Below, in pieces: positions 52,661 through 61,522 of a stretch of DNA of 64,000 nucleotides. The notes under the pieces were generated by a model. It searched no databases. It saw only the letters and a list, made by a program, of their open reading frames with translations, and had not been told where the DNA came from. Source of the DNA: Streptomyces noursei (lineage in GTDB: Bacteria; Actinomycetota; Actinomycetes; Streptomycetales; Streptomycetaceae); contig NZ_CP070326.1 in assembly GCF_016917755.1 (NCBI RefSeq), positions 7,192,001 through 7,256,000 on the forward strand, in the 5' to 3' direction. Each line of letters starts with the position of its first letter. The stretch's first letter is position 1. A program made the position numbers and the translations under genes.

Positions 52661-52980
52661 TGGACCGGTCCGCGGCCGCCCGGCCCCGCATCGTCGACAT
52701 CGACGACTGGCAGGCAGTCGCAGAACACCGCCAACCCAGCGGACTACCGGGATTCGACGACGGACTGGCGCTGAGCGAGTTGCTCGGCGCACTCGACCGC
52801 GAGCGCCGCGAAGCGTTCGTCCTCACCCAGCTACTCGGAATGCCGTACGCGGACGCCGCGGCGGCCGTGGGCTGTCCGATCGGCACGGTGCGCTCCCGCG
52901 TGGCCCGCGCCCGCGCCGACCTCACCGGCTGGCTGAGGTCCGCCGAAACGTGCACGGGTACGCCCGGGCATCAGCCTTGA
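52661..52980 (+). pseudogene. ECF sigma factor, C-terminal fragment
   Basis: In the frame ending at 52980 the protein reads RPRIVDIDDWQA, LLGALDRERREAFVLTQLLGMPYADAA and GCPIGTVRSRVARARADL, the region 4 of a SigK/SigC-like ECF sigma factor. Region 2 is missing. Joined to the GNAT fragment by a deletion near 52660. Confidence 0.7.
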
Positions 52981-53157
52981 CCACGGAGGCCACCGACGAC
53001 TCCTTGCCGGGCGGTGCAGGCATCCGACGTCGCGACGGAAGCAGACACCGTCCATCGGGAACCCGACGGGCGAATCGTCCGACCAGTGAAGCGAAGCGGG
53101 TACGGAGCCTTCGGTTCCGGCACCCACCCCGTTCATCATGAACTGGAGGGTCTTGTC

Positions 53158-53478
53158 ATGCGTAAGCTCGCGCTGATTCCCCTGACGCTGGCTGCTCTGG
53201 GGCTCACCGCTCTCGCGGCGCCCTCGGCCTCGGCACACAACGCCGGCCAGGTGACCACGCCTGACGGACAGTGCGTGACCGTCGGCTCCGTCAAAGAGGC
53301 ACCCGTTGTCGGTCAGGGCGCACCGCAGACCACCTCGGGCAACCAGCTCGACCTGTACAGCAATCCGGTCAACGGCTCAGACACCAGCGACCAGTTCGGC
53401 ACCTCGTACGTCGCAGCCCAGGGCGGCACACCGATCCAGCCGATGCCCTGCGTCATGCCCTACACGCGACAGAAGTGA
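53158..53478 (+). CDS. Small secreted protein
   Basis: 106 aa. Signal peptide MRKLALIPLTLAALGLTALA with cleavage after SASA; mature part of about 80 residues has two Cys (DGQCVT, MPCVM) that could form a disulfide. ATG 53158 follows GGAGGG. A strong terminator follows. Function unknown. Confidence 0.75.
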   Translation: MRKLALIPLTLAALGLTALAAPSASAHNAGQVTTPDGQCVTVGSVKEAPVVGQGAPQTTSGNQLDLYSNPVNGSDTSDQFGTSYVAAQGGTPIQPMPCVMPYTRQK

Positions 53479-53506
53479 ACACAGGCATCAGACGGTGGCT
53501 ATGCAC

Positions 53507-53552
53507 CTCGGTGGTGAGCAGACACGTACAAACGTCCCTGCTCACCACCGAG
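53507..53552 (+). terminator. Perfect hairpin terminator
   Basis: CTCGGTGGTGAGCAG (53507-53521) pairs fully with 53538-53552; loop 16 nt. It lies 29 bp after the secreted-protein gene and 90 bp before the end of the convergent HD gene. Confidence 0.8.
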
Positions 53553-53641
53553 CTGCGTCGATCCTGAGCTGTTGGGCGAGCATCCCCGAACGGGCACACG
53601 GATGCGGCAGGGGTGGCAGAAGCATCACTGGTACTTGCGGA

Positions 53642-54220
53642 TCACCGCAGGTAGGTCTTCTGCCACTCGATCGACGACATGTTCAGCGCGGCTTCCGCGA
53701 GTGCTTGTGCCGAAGCGGTCTTGAGACTGGCCAGGCTGGTGTCGATCCAGTTCTGGACGTTGCTGTAGCCCTGTTCGCGGTATTCGACGGCCTGGACGAG
53801 GCATTCGAGCTTGTCGGCGTCGTGGGCGACGACGACTTCGAGGGAATCCCCGTTCTCGTACTCGTCGACGACCCGCTGAACGCCTGCGGCGACCGCGGGG
53901 TGGGCGGCGGAGACCTGATCGGCGGTGACCTTCTCGTTCGAGGCGGCCTCCAGGTAGCGCCGGCCGATGTGCGGGATGTCGCCGACCCGGGTCTCCTGGG
54001 TGTCGTGGAAGAGGCACATCAGGGCGACCTTGGCGGGGTCGGCGCCTTCCATCATCGCCAGCACCGCGCCGATGACGCCCACGCGGAAGCTGTGCTCGGC
54101 GATGCTCTCGGGGTCCTTGACGCCGGCGATCCACCATCCGCTGCGCTTGGCCCGCTTGAGCATCCCCAACTCCAGGAGGTATCCCGCTGTGCCCCGCGCG
54201 TTGGTCGTCTCGTCCGCCAT
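53642..54220 (-). CDS. HD-domain hydrolase (YfbR/HDDC2-like 5'-nucleotidase type)
   Basis: 192 aa. Metal motif residues: H in IAEHSFRVG, HD in LFHDTQE, and D in VAHDADKLE, the H...HD...D pattern of HD hydrolases acting on deoxynucleoside monophosphates. ATG 54220. The XRE gene ends 14 bp before, so the two are probably co-transcribed. Confidence 0.85.
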   Translation of the reverse strand: MADETTNARGTAGYLLELGMLKRAKRSGWWIAGVKDPESIAEHSFRVGVIGAVLAMMEGADPAKVALMCLFHDTQETRVGDIPHIGRRYLEAASNEKVTADQVSAAHPAVAAGVQRVVDEYENGDSLEVVVAHDADKLECLVQAVEYREQGYSNVQNWIDTSLASLKTASAQALAEAALNMSSIEWQKTYLR

Positions 54221-54234
54221 GGTGCCCTCCGGTT

Positions 54235-55338
54235 TCAGTGCGGATGATCGCGTAGAACGTAGTGCACGGCGCCCAGTTCGCGCCGGGATCGTGGGGAGAT
54301 CACGCCAGCGTCGAGTATCCGCGCCACTCGGTCGGCGAGGGAACGGGCGAGCGCCGGTGATGCCTGCGGGAGCCAGGTGTGGGCGGTAAGCAGAGCCCAC
54401 AGGGAATGGGCGTACAGGTCGACGTACCCTGGCGACTCCTCGAAGCCGCGGGCGAGTCCTCGCAGGAGGGTCACCGGGTCCCAGCCGGTCAGGGCGCGGT
54501 CAGCCATGAAGCGGTCGCTGGCCTGTGGCTCCCGTAGGGCGCCCATCCAGTACGCCCAGTAATTGAGGTTCGCGGCCTCGGCCGCGTCGTCGTCGGCCAT
54601 GGCCCGGTCAATGAAGTCCAGCAGCGGGACCGGATCGCCCCTGCGGGCGAGGGCTGCCGCCGTGGACCTGGCCTCCGCCCAGCGCGGCGAGCCGCCTTGG
54701 ACCGCGGCGATCCCACGGCGGGCATGGAGGGCATGCGCGGTCCAGGAGTTGGCTTCGGGGCTGCGGTCGTACGACGTGAGGTAGAGCGCCTGACGGCGAA
54801 GGAGGGCTCGCCCGTCCCCTCCGGCAGCGGCGGATTCCACGATGCCGCGCAGGTTGGTGAAGAAAGCCTCGCGGTCTTGCGCGGCCATCAGGGGCGCTGC
54901 CGCTACGGGACCGCGGCGGGATGGACTTCGCCCGCGTAATGACGGTGGCGGGTTGCCGTTCACGGCCCACGCGATCATGTGCGCGGTGTCGCGTGTGTGG
55001 ACCCACTCGGCGAGGGGGTGGAGATCGGGTTGCTCCGGAGGGTCGAGGGCGGCGCCGATGATCCGGTCGGCGTCCATGGCAGCGTCCAGGAGGCCCAGGG
55101 CCGCGTGATCCGCGCCGAGGGCGAGCAGTCGGCGCTTGAGGTCCAGGAAGGCGCCGGCCTTCATGTTGGCCAGGGGACGGCGGCCGGACTCCCGTCCCTG
55201 CACCGTGCCGAGATCGACGCCCAGCGCTTCGGCCATGGCGGTCTGGGTGAGCGGGATGGACTCCCTGGTCAGGCGCAGCACGAAGCCGGCGACGGTCCCT
55301 GTAGCCGCGCGCTGTCGGCTGGATGGTCTGGCAGTCAT
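54235..55338 (-). CDS. XRE-family regulator with large C-terminal domain
   Basis: 367 aa. HTH at residues about 15-60 (LTQTAMAEALGVDLGTVQGRESGRRP), then a mainly helical C-terminus of about 270 residues as in Streptomyces regulators paired with HATPase proteins. Divergent from the HATPase operon at 55571. The gap has a dyad GGTAG-N6-CTACC (55376-55391). Confidence 0.85.
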   Translation of the reverse strand: MTARPSSRQRAATGTVAGFVLRLTRESIPLTQTAMAEALGVDLGTVQGRESGRRPLANMKAGAFLDLKRRLLALGADHAALGLLDAAMDADRIIGAALDPPEQPDLHPLAEWVHTRDTAHMIAWAVNGNPPPSLRGRSPSRRGPVAAAPLMAAQDREAFFTNLRGIVESAAAGGDGRALLRRQALYLTSYDRSPEANSWTAHALHARRGIAAVQGGSPRWAEARSTAAALARRGDPVPLLDFIDRAMADDDAAEAANLNYWAYWMGALREPQASDRFMADRALTGWDPVTLLRGLARGFEESPGYVDLYAHSLWALLTAHTWLPQASPALARSLADRVARILDAGVISPRSRRELGAVHYVLRDHPH

Positions 55339-55570
55339 GAGGCCCCCGGGTGCGCTCCGCCACCTAACACGTACTGGTAGTCAGTCCTACCGCGCTCACG
55401 GTGACCCTACGTTCGGGATGGGTCAACTTCCTGGATGACTACCCGACTTGGGAGCTGGCTTCCGCCGAGTCGGTCGCAATCCGCATGGCCCCGATCGGCG
55501 TACGGCCCTGGCCGCCGCTGTCCCCCGAGAGGGGCGGCCAGGGCCCCAACCCCCAGTGAGGAGACGCGCT

Positions 55571-56197
55571 GTGAATGCTCTTCCTCCGACCGGACCGCGT
55601 GACGTCACGGGGTCGCGTTCGCTTGCCGGGACTTCGTGGCCCGCTCCAAGGGCCTCCGGAGCAGCCGAGGCGGCACGACAATCGAGTCGTGTCGTCCGCG
55701 CCGACCGGTATGGGCTGCTCCACGTGAGCGAAGAGTCGGCCGAGGCGCCTCGCACGCCGCCGAAATACGTGCACGGCGTGCTGCTCCTGCACGTCGCATA
55801 CGAGAGCGCGCCCGCGCACGTCGGGACCGCCCGGAACGATGTCGTCCGGGCGCTGCGGTGTCACGGCATCACGGAACGCCTCGACGACGCGCGCCTGCTG
55901 GTGAGTGAGCTGGTCACCAACGCCGTTCGGCACTCCCCGGGGGCCGGAGTGAGCGTTACCGCTCGCCTCGCTCCCGGCACGCTGTTCCTCGCGGTCTGCG
56001 ACGGCTCCACCGCCGTACCGCTACGTCACCGTCCGACCGCCCGTGACGAGCACGGCCGCGGTCTCGTGCTCCTCGACCTCCTGGCCGACGACTGGGGCGT
56101 AGCCGTGGCCGGCCGCAAGACCAAGGTCGTGTGGTGCTGCTTGAACCTCGCCGCTCCGGCGCACCGCTCGCCCACCGCTGATGAGGTCACGTCGTGA
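55571..56197 (+). CDS. HATPase_c regulator (anti-sigma-like ATP-binding protein)
   Basis: 208 aa. A long disordered N-terminus of about 75 residues precedes an RsbW-type domain: N-box DARLLVSELVTNAVRHSPGA and G-box DEHGRGLVLLDLLADDWGV. GTG 55571 follows GAGGAG. First gene of a four-gene operon; it overlaps DUF6624 by GTGA (56194-56197). Confidence 0.82.
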   Translation: MNALPPTGPRDVTGSRSLAGTSWPAPRASGAAEAARQSSRVVRADRYGLLHVSEESAEAPRTPPKYVHGVLLLHVAYESAPAHVGTARNDVVRALRCHGITERLDDARLLVSELVTNAVRHSPGAGVSVTARLAPGTLFLAVCDGSTAVPLRHRPTARDEHGRGLVLLDLLADDWGVAVAGRKTKVVWCCLNLAAPAHRSPTADEVTS

Positions 56198-56754
56198 GTG
56201 CCGCGCAGCCATCGCAGCCGCAGATCGCTCTTACGTTGCTGGATCTCAAGCGGCAGCACCAAGAAGCCCGTACGCACGTTGGCCACGGCGCCGACGAGGT
56301 ATCCGAAGCGGTGCTGGAGGAGATCGAGGACATGGCCACCGAAACGCTGCGGTTGGTCGTCGCTGTGCACGGCTGGCCTGGTCACTCCCTGGTCGGTGAG
56401 GTCGGCGCCGATGCGGCCTGGTGGATCGCGCACCACTCCGCAGACCGCACCTTCCAGCGGCACGCCCTGGCCTTGCTCGAAGAAGCGGTGAAGGCCGGTG
56501 AGGCCACCAGGAAGCAGCTCGCCTTCCTCACGGATCGGTGCCGGGTCATGGCCGACCAGCCGCAGCTCTACGGCACCCAGTTCAGCTACGGTCCGGCCGG
56601 CGTCCAGGCGTACGCGGTCCAGGACCCTGAGCGGCTGGATGCCCGCCGTGCCGAGATGGGCCTCGAACCCTTTGATGCCTTCGACGAGTTGGTGCGCGCC
56701 CTCTACCTACCGCCCGCATCCGCACCCCCTCCTCCCGACTCCACCGCCGGCTAA
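56194..56754 (+). CDS. DUF6624-type protein
   Basis: 186 aa soluble protein: HGWPGHSLVGEVGADAAWWIAHHSADRTFQRHALALLEEAV-like helical core and TDRCRVMADQPQLYGTQF, matching DUF6624, which is of unknown function. The conserved His and Gln-rich faces suggest a binding site. Coupled to HATPase by overlap; 29 bp before the synthetase-like gene. Confidence 0.78.
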   Translation: MSAAQPSQPQIALTLLDLKRQHQEARTHVGHGADEVSEAVLEEIEDMATETLRLVVAVHGWPGHSLVGEVGADAAWWIAHHSADRTFQRHALALLEEAVKAGEATRKQLAFLTDRCRVMADQPQLYGTQFSYGPAGVQAYAVQDPERLDARRAEMGLEPFDAFDELVRALYLPPASAPPPPDSTAG

Positions 56755-56783
56755 TCCATCCGCCCAGCCATCAGGGAGACACG

Positions 56784-57914
56784 GTGACCACACCCCCGGC
56801 ATCACCCAACACAGTCCTCGCCAACGCCCTGTCCAGCACTGAGGACGTCCTCATTCCCCGCCTGACCACCGCCACTCCGGACCACGTCGTGTTCGTCGTC
56901 GGCACCCAGATCAACGGTGCACCGCACCTGGGAACTTCTTTGGTGCAGTCCCTCGCCTTCGCCGGCGCCGCCCGCATCCGCGAACGGTTCGGCCTGCCCG
57001 TCTCGGTCCTGTTCAGCGCACTCGACAACGCACCGCATGAGGTCCTGACCGACCGGGCAACCGGACATCGCTACCAGCGCGCCTACGCCCAGTCCCTCGG
57101 CGACCAAGCCGTCCGCCAGCTGGTCGAAGACCTCTACCTGCCGCTCTTCGCCACCCTGTCCGACCGGCTCCACGTGCCGTACACCATCGAGACGTATTCA
57201 CAGCAGCAGGCCACCGAGCGCTTCCGCCGCACCTGGCTGCACCTCCTGCCACACATGGGCGGCCCAGTACGCTGGTGGCTCGCCCCCTCCTCCGGGATCC
57301 CGCACCTGCGCGTACCGTGCCCCGAGCCGGGCTGCGGCTGGGCCGAGAAGTACGCCGAACGCACCCGCGTCCGCCGGACCAACCCCGAGCAGGCGGTTGT
57401 CGAGGCCGTGTGCCTCCACCACGGCCCGTATGAGGTGGCCATCACCCCCACCAGTGACGGGCATGCCGACTACCTCGATCTCGCGACGCTGTACCGCAAT
57501 CTCGTCAAGGAACTCGCCGCCGGCACCAGCGCACCCGGCACGCTGCCCGTGATGGTCAAGGGTGGCGACTGGATCTTCGGCTCGCAGCTCGTCGACGGCG
57601 CCATGCAGGCCGTCGGCCTCTCACCCGCACACCTTCCCGCGCGGCTGTTCTGCCCACAGGTCGTTACCGACACCGGCGCGAAACTCTCCAAGTCGCTCAT
57701 CCGGGAAGGGAAGACGCGCTTGTCGGACGGTGCCGAGTCGTGGATGCTCGACACCCGGGAATGGCCCGGTTCGTTGAACGAATACGCCGAGCGGCTGCTC
57801 GGCCTCGCCGAGGTACTGCTCTCCGATCCCCGGCACTTCTTCCGCGCCTACTCGGCCGCCGAGCTCGGCCGCCTGCTGACCGCACCACACGCTAGGAGCG
57901 TTCCCGCCCCATGA
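56784..57914 (+). CDS. Stand-alone class I aminoacyl-tRNA synthetase-like protein
   Basis: 376 aa. Nucleotide-binding HIGH-type motif GAPHLGTS at residues 46-52 and KMSKS-type KLSKS at 300-304 frame a Rossmann catalytic core nearest to class I lysyl-tRNA synthetase. A zinc-knot-like set (C179, C184, C210, H213) lies between them. No anticodon-binding domain follows, so it is about 150 residues shorter than the true enzyme. It may aminoacylate something other than tRNA, or act on tRNA with a partner. Overlaps the ASCH gene (ATGA at 57911-57914). Confidence 0.75.
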   Translation: MTTPPASPNTVLANALSSTEDVLIPRLTTATPDHVVFVVGTQINGAPHLGTSLVQSLAFAGAARIRERFGLPVSVLFSALDNAPHEVLTDRATGHRYQRAYAQSLGDQAVRQLVEDLYLPLFATLSDRLHVPYTIETYSQQQATERFRRTWLHLLPHMGGPVRWWLAPSSGIPHLRVPCPEPGCGWAEKYAERTRVRRTNPEQAVVEAVCLHHGPYEVAITPTSDGHADYLDLATLYRNLVKELAAGTSAPGTLPVMVKGGDWIFGSQLVDGAMQAVGLSPAHLPARLFCPQVVTDTGAKLSKSLIREGKTRLSDGAESWMLDTREWPGSLNEYAERLLGLAEVLLSDPRHFFRAYSAAELGRLLTAPHARSVPAP

Positions 57915-58267
57915 CGGACACCGCCGCCCGCTTCCACGAGCTGAACCTCTACCGCCGGTACTTCGATCTCGTCGCCGCCGGTGAGAAGACGATCGAGGTG
58001 CGGGTGAAGTACCCGCACCTGGCCGGTCTTGCCGCCGGCGACACCATCCGATTCCGGATCAAGGACACCGAGGAAACCTGCGACGTCTTGGTCAAACGCG
58101 TCACCGAGTACCCGGACTTCGAGGCCCTCCTCGACGGCGAAGGACCGGCCAACATCAACCCGTCAGCCTCCCGTGAGGAGCAGCTGGCCAACATCCGCAC
58201 CATCTACGGCCCGGAGAAGGAGGCGCTGGGAGCCCTTGCGATCGAGATCGAACTGCGCGTTCGCTAG
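57911..58267 (+). CDS. ASCH-domain protein
   Basis: 118 aa. The whole protein is an ASCH fold: NLYRRYFDLVAAGEKTIEVRVKYP carries the GxKxxExR motif, followed by GDTIRFR and a C-terminal strand. ASCH domains bind RNA or nucleotides; some are RNases or amidohydrolases. Last gene of the operon and translationally coupled to the synthetase-like protein. Confidence 0.85.
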   Translation: MTDTAARFHELNLYRRYFDLVAAGEKTIEVRVKYPHLAGLAAGDTIRFRIKDTEETCDVLVKRVTEYPDFEALLDGEGPANINPSASREEQLANIRTIYGPEKEALGALAIEIELRVR

Positions 58268-58598
58268 GGCTTTCCGTGGGGCAGGTGACGTGTTTGCTCC
58301 CGGCTACCCCCGCTCCCTGCAGCCCGCCAATGCATTGCGGTGGCCCCGGCCACGTTCAACACGATCAACAAGTGGGCTGCCGGGATCTCCGACACCCTGG
58401 CCTTGGGCTTCCTGTGCGAGGCGTACGGCTTTGGCCCAAACGACTGGGTTCGCTGTCAAACGACTCGATTGGATGGCAGAGGACACCAGTTCGCCGGGGG
58501 CAGACAGGAAAGAGTCCAGAAGGACTGGTGCGCTGCCGCGCAACATGTCAACGTACAACGCCTGCCGGAAGACATACCCCTGAGCTCACGGAGGCGCC
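58268..58598. other. Spacer without a clear gene
   Basis: A frame from GTG 58340 reads NTINKWAAGISDTLALGFLCEAYGFGPNDW, which looks protein-like, but it then runs into the next gene in the wrong frame. Possibly a gene remnant. Confidence 0.35.
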
Positions 58599-59336
58599 CT
58601 GTACCCGCACCACCCCAGCGATCCCTCCCGCCCCGCCGCGCCGGACCCGGTGTACTGGGTCATCCCGCGCCACCTGGCCGGTGACGACGACGTTCTCGCC
58701 GAGCGGATCGGCGACACCCTGGTCGGCCTCGGCTGGCGCATGTGGCCCACCTCCCGCTACACCCTGCTGTACGTGAGCCCGGGCGAGCTGTGCGGGGCCG
58801 AGTGGATCTTCGCGGCCTCCCCGTTCGAGTTGGGCGGACTGCCCATCGCCTGGCAGCTGAGCGCCCGCCCGCATGCCGCCTCCGCGATGACGGAGTGGAA
58901 CGCGTACGTCACCGGCGGCGTTCCGTACGAGGCGCTCGCCGATCTCCTCGTGGCGATGGACGCCCGCGAGACGCCCGACATCGGCTTCGAGGGGCCCGAG
59001 GCGGTCCTCAAGGCGCTCGGCGCTCAGGGCTGGATCCGTGACGTGGACCGGCCCCGGACCACCGCCTCGGATCCCGAGTTCTCCTGCAGTGTCTCCTTGG
59101 AGCCGCTGCCGACGCTCGTCCAGGATGCCGACCCGCGCCCTGATCTGGTGGGCTGGCAGGTGTGGGCGGAACCCGTTCTCGGCGCCCCGTATCTGTGGTG
59201 CGCCAGCTTCAGCGCCAGTGTCCCCCACGACCTGGTCGCCGTGTTCGCTTCCTCGCTCGCCTCACCGGTCCCGGTGCCTCGCCGCACGTTGCCCAAGTGC
59301 GCCGAGGGCCGCCTCAGCGTCATCCACCGCAGCTGA
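58599..59336 (+). CDS. DUF317 protein, likely CTG start
   Basis: 245 aa with two DUF317 repeats (VYWVIPRHLAG ... and WQVWAEPVLGAPYLWCASFSASVPHDLVAVFASSLASP). GTG 58650 is the first usual start, but the in-frame reading from CTG 58599 (YPHHPSDPSRPAAPDP) matches the family N-terminus and has GGAGG 4-5 bp upstream. DUF317 proteins are typical of Streptomyces mobile elements. Function unknown. Confidence 0.75.
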   Translation: MYPHHPSDPSRPAAPDPVYWVIPRHLAGDDDVLAERIGDTLVGLGWRMWPTSRYTLLYVSPGELCGAEWIFAASPFELGGLPIAWQLSARPHAASAMTEWNAYVTGGVPYEALADLLVAMDARETPDIGFEGPEAVLKALGAQGWIRDVDRPRTTASDPEFSCSVSLEPLPTLVQDADPRPDLVGWQVWAEPVLGAPYLWCASFSASVPHDLVAVFASSLASPVPVPRRTLPKCAEGRLSVIHRS

Positions 59337-59432
59337 GCCGACCGGCACCTTGGGGGCGGTTGTGCTGTTCGGTGCCGATTTCCCCCGGGTTGCCCGTTCC
59401 TCGTATCCGTCAGATGACGAGATGGAGACTGC

Positions 59433-59894
59433 ATGTTCCGAATGTTCCGACGACGTGCCCGTGTCGAGCGTGAGTTCCGTGAGGCCCAGCGTGTGGGTCG
59501 GGCGATGCTGGCGATGCACGCCGAACTTCCGGTGCCCGACTTTCCTGGCCCGGCCTCCGGCGGGGCCGCGGCCGCTGAGCCGGAGGACGAGGTGGTGCCC
59601 GACTTCCTGCCGTCGGGCTTTCGAGCGCCGTCTCGGCAGGACGTCTCCGGGTTCATGATGCGCTGGGACCAGCCGCTCGTCATCGACGAGGAGGTCCGTG
59701 AGTGCCCCACGTGCGGTGCGTATCGGCACTGGGTGGTCTTCAACATGCGCGACGGCTCCGTGTGGCTGCGCTGCCGGGCTGGGCACGAGACGCATGAGCC
59801 GCGTTTGGACACGGCCTGGTACAACCGCAACTCCGGTCCGGCCGACCACTTTCACCCCACTGTCGAGGACGGCCTGCGCCACCTCGGCCACTGA
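59433..59894 (+). CDS. Hypothetical protein with zinc-ribbon-like motif
   Basis: 153 aa. N-terminal basic helix (FRMFRRRARVEREFREAQRVGRAML), then RECPTCGAYRHWVVF and RCRAGHE, a CPxC...CxxxH pattern. ATG 59433. Follows DUF317 by 96 bp on the same strand. Family not recognized. Confidence 0.6.
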   Translation: MFRMFRRRARVEREFREAQRVGRAMLAMHAELPVPDFPGPASGGAAAAEPEDEVVPDFLPSGFRAPSRQDVSGFMMRWDQPLVIDEEVRECPTCGAYRHWVVFNMRDGSVWLRCRAGHETHEPRLDTAWYNRNSGPADHFHPTVEDGLRHLGH

Positions 59895-59991
59895 CCCCAC
59901 GAACCCCCTTCTCCCTTCCCCTACGTATCGCCGGCGCCCGGAGGGCCGGTCCGGCCAGACCGTCCGCTCATCACCAACCTTGGGGATTCAC

Positions 59992-60690
59992 ATGCGCCTT
60001 CACGCCGCGGCCGTCCTCAGCCTGAGTACCCTTGCCGTCCTGGCCCTGGCGGGCTGCTCCGACGGCAGCACCTCCGCCGACAACCCGACATCCTCCGCGT
60101 CCGCCTCCACGCTCCAGGAGGGCAAGAACGCCCGGGAGTCCGCGCCGCTGTCCTCCGCCGCGCTGGGCAAGCGGCTCCTTGACGAGGGCGACTTGGGCCA
60201 GGGCTACGTGCGTAAGCCGGAGCCGCTCAAGCGGCATGACGACGTGACCGTGACCGGCTGCCCCGCGCTGGAGAAGCTCGGTGGTGACGCCGCGGTCGGC
60301 GGCGGTCTGGACTTCCCTCGTAAGGCGAAGGCGTCCTTCGCCTACGCCGACGGCGGTGATTCGGAGGTGTCCGAGGAGCTGTACAGCGACACTGGCGCCA
60401 AACTCTCCGAGGGCGTGGGCCGGATCTTCGAGGCGATGACCTCTTGTCCCGCCTACCAAGTGCTCGCCGGCAGCACCCCCATCACGGTCACACCCCAGAA
60501 TGCGCCCGCCCTGCAGCTGGGCGACGAGCGGTGGAGCCATCTGCTGACCCTCACCGCCGGTGGACGCACCACCCTTGTCAAGCAGACGGCCGTGCGCACC
60601 GGGACGGTGGTCGTAGTGGTCTCCGGTAGCCCTGGCCTTGTCGACGCCCACCTGCTGAAGGCCGTCGACAAGGCTCACCACGCGGGCTGA
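59992..60690 (+). CDS. Lipoprotein with PknH-like sensor pattern
   Basis: 232 aa. Lipobox LALAGC near residue 21; S/T/A-rich linker, then a domain with two Cys (GCPALEKLG, TSCPAYQVL) as in PknH-type extracellular sensor domains. ATG 59992 follows TTGGGG. Anchored outside the membrane. Ligand unknown. Confidence 0.75.
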   Translation: MRLHAAAVLSLSTLAVLALAGCSDGSTSADNPTSSASASTLQEGKNARESAPLSSAALGKRLLDEGDLGQGYVRKPEPLKRHDDVTVTGCPALEKLGGDAAVGGGLDFPRKAKASFAYADGGDSEVSEELYSDTGAKLSEGVGRIFEAMTSCPAYQVLAGSTPITVTPQNAPALQLGDERWSHLLTLTAGGRTTLVKQTAVRTGTVVVVVSGSPGLVDAHLLKAVDKAHHAG

Positions 60691-60707
60691 GCTCGCCGGC
60701 CCTGGGA

Positions 60708-61310
60708 CTACCGTGGGCCCTCGGCGCACGCGGCGACCGCCTTCTGCAGGCCGGTGAAGTCGGTCTTCAACGGGCCGAGGCGATCGAGGCTGGACAGCCT
60801 GATGGTCTTCTGGCCAGGGCACCGCTCGTCCAGGACACGAGTGGGCAGGACGTAGAAGGTCCACTGGCCGAGGTCCAGGGGGTCGAGGGTCTGCTTGTCC
60901 TGGTGGTGCAGCGGGCAGAAGACGTACACGTCCGAGCGGCGCAGTACGTCGGCCGAGGTGGTGCCGGTCTGCGTGTCCCAGCCGGCGGCCGGTTTGATGG
61001 AGAACGAGACCTCCGACAGCTGGGACTGCGCCCACGACTGCAGGTAGGCCGTCGACTTCACCTCGACGCGCCACTTCTCGGGCGTGCGGATGTCGACGGT
61101 GTCCCATTCGGTGCGGGTACCGGTGGCGGCGCCCAGAGCCGTGGCCACGAGGTACTCGGCCAGGACACCGCGCATGGTGTTGTTGGCCAGGTCGGAGCAT
61201 GCCCAGCTCCAGAAGTCGCCTAACCGGCCTACGGTTTCGCCGTTGTCCCGTATCGGCTCGCTGGCGCTACGGCGCGTGATGGCCAGCGGACCAAGGTCGT
61301 TGGTGCTCAT
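60708..61310 (-). CDS. PD-(D/E)XK nuclease-like protein
   Basis: 200 aa. RGVLAEYLVATALG, then EWDTVDIRTPEKWRVEVKSTA give the E...D...E-x-K core of restriction-like nucleases. ATG 61310 follows AGGAGG. No methylase partner. A defence or repair role is possible but unproven. Converges on the lipoprotein gene. Confidence 0.65.
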   Translation of the reverse strand: MSTNDLGPLAITRRSASEPIRDNGETVGRLGDFWSWACSDLANNTMRGVLAEYLVATALGAATGTRTEWDTVDIRTPEKWRVEVKSTAYLQSWAQSQLSEVSFSIKPAAGWDTQTGTTSADVLRRSDVYVFCPLHHQDKQTLDPLDLGQWTFYVLPTRVLDERCPGQKTIRLSSLDRLGPLKTDFTGLQKAVAACAEGPR

Positions 61311-61431
61311 GTTGTCCTCCTGACGACGGTCTGAGGTGGGTAGTGGTCAGCCTGGCATCAGCCACTGACAACGGAGTTGGCTCTCCGCAGAGCGTGGGGT
61401 GCGACGGCGGTACGCCGCCGGGCGAAGACAT

Positions 61432-61467
61432 CTGACGGGCCCGACCATGAGTGGTCGGGCCCGTCAG
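61432..61467 (-). terminator. Hairpin ending the mob operon
   Basis: CTGACGGGCCCGACCA and its exact reverse complement enclose a TGAG loop: 16-bp perfect stem. It lies downstream of the relaxase remnant and upstream of the nuclease-like gene, both on the minus strand. Confidence 0.8.
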
Positions 61468-61522
61468 TCATATGTCGCCCGCTATCCGGGTTCTCTCGAT
61501 GGGGTCGGTGTCCTCGCTGTGA

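Noticed and set aside
58340..58684. Possible small gene with NTINKWAAGISDTLALGF
   Set aside because: It extends into the DUF317 gene in another frame and no ribosome site or family was seen; kept only as a possible remnant.
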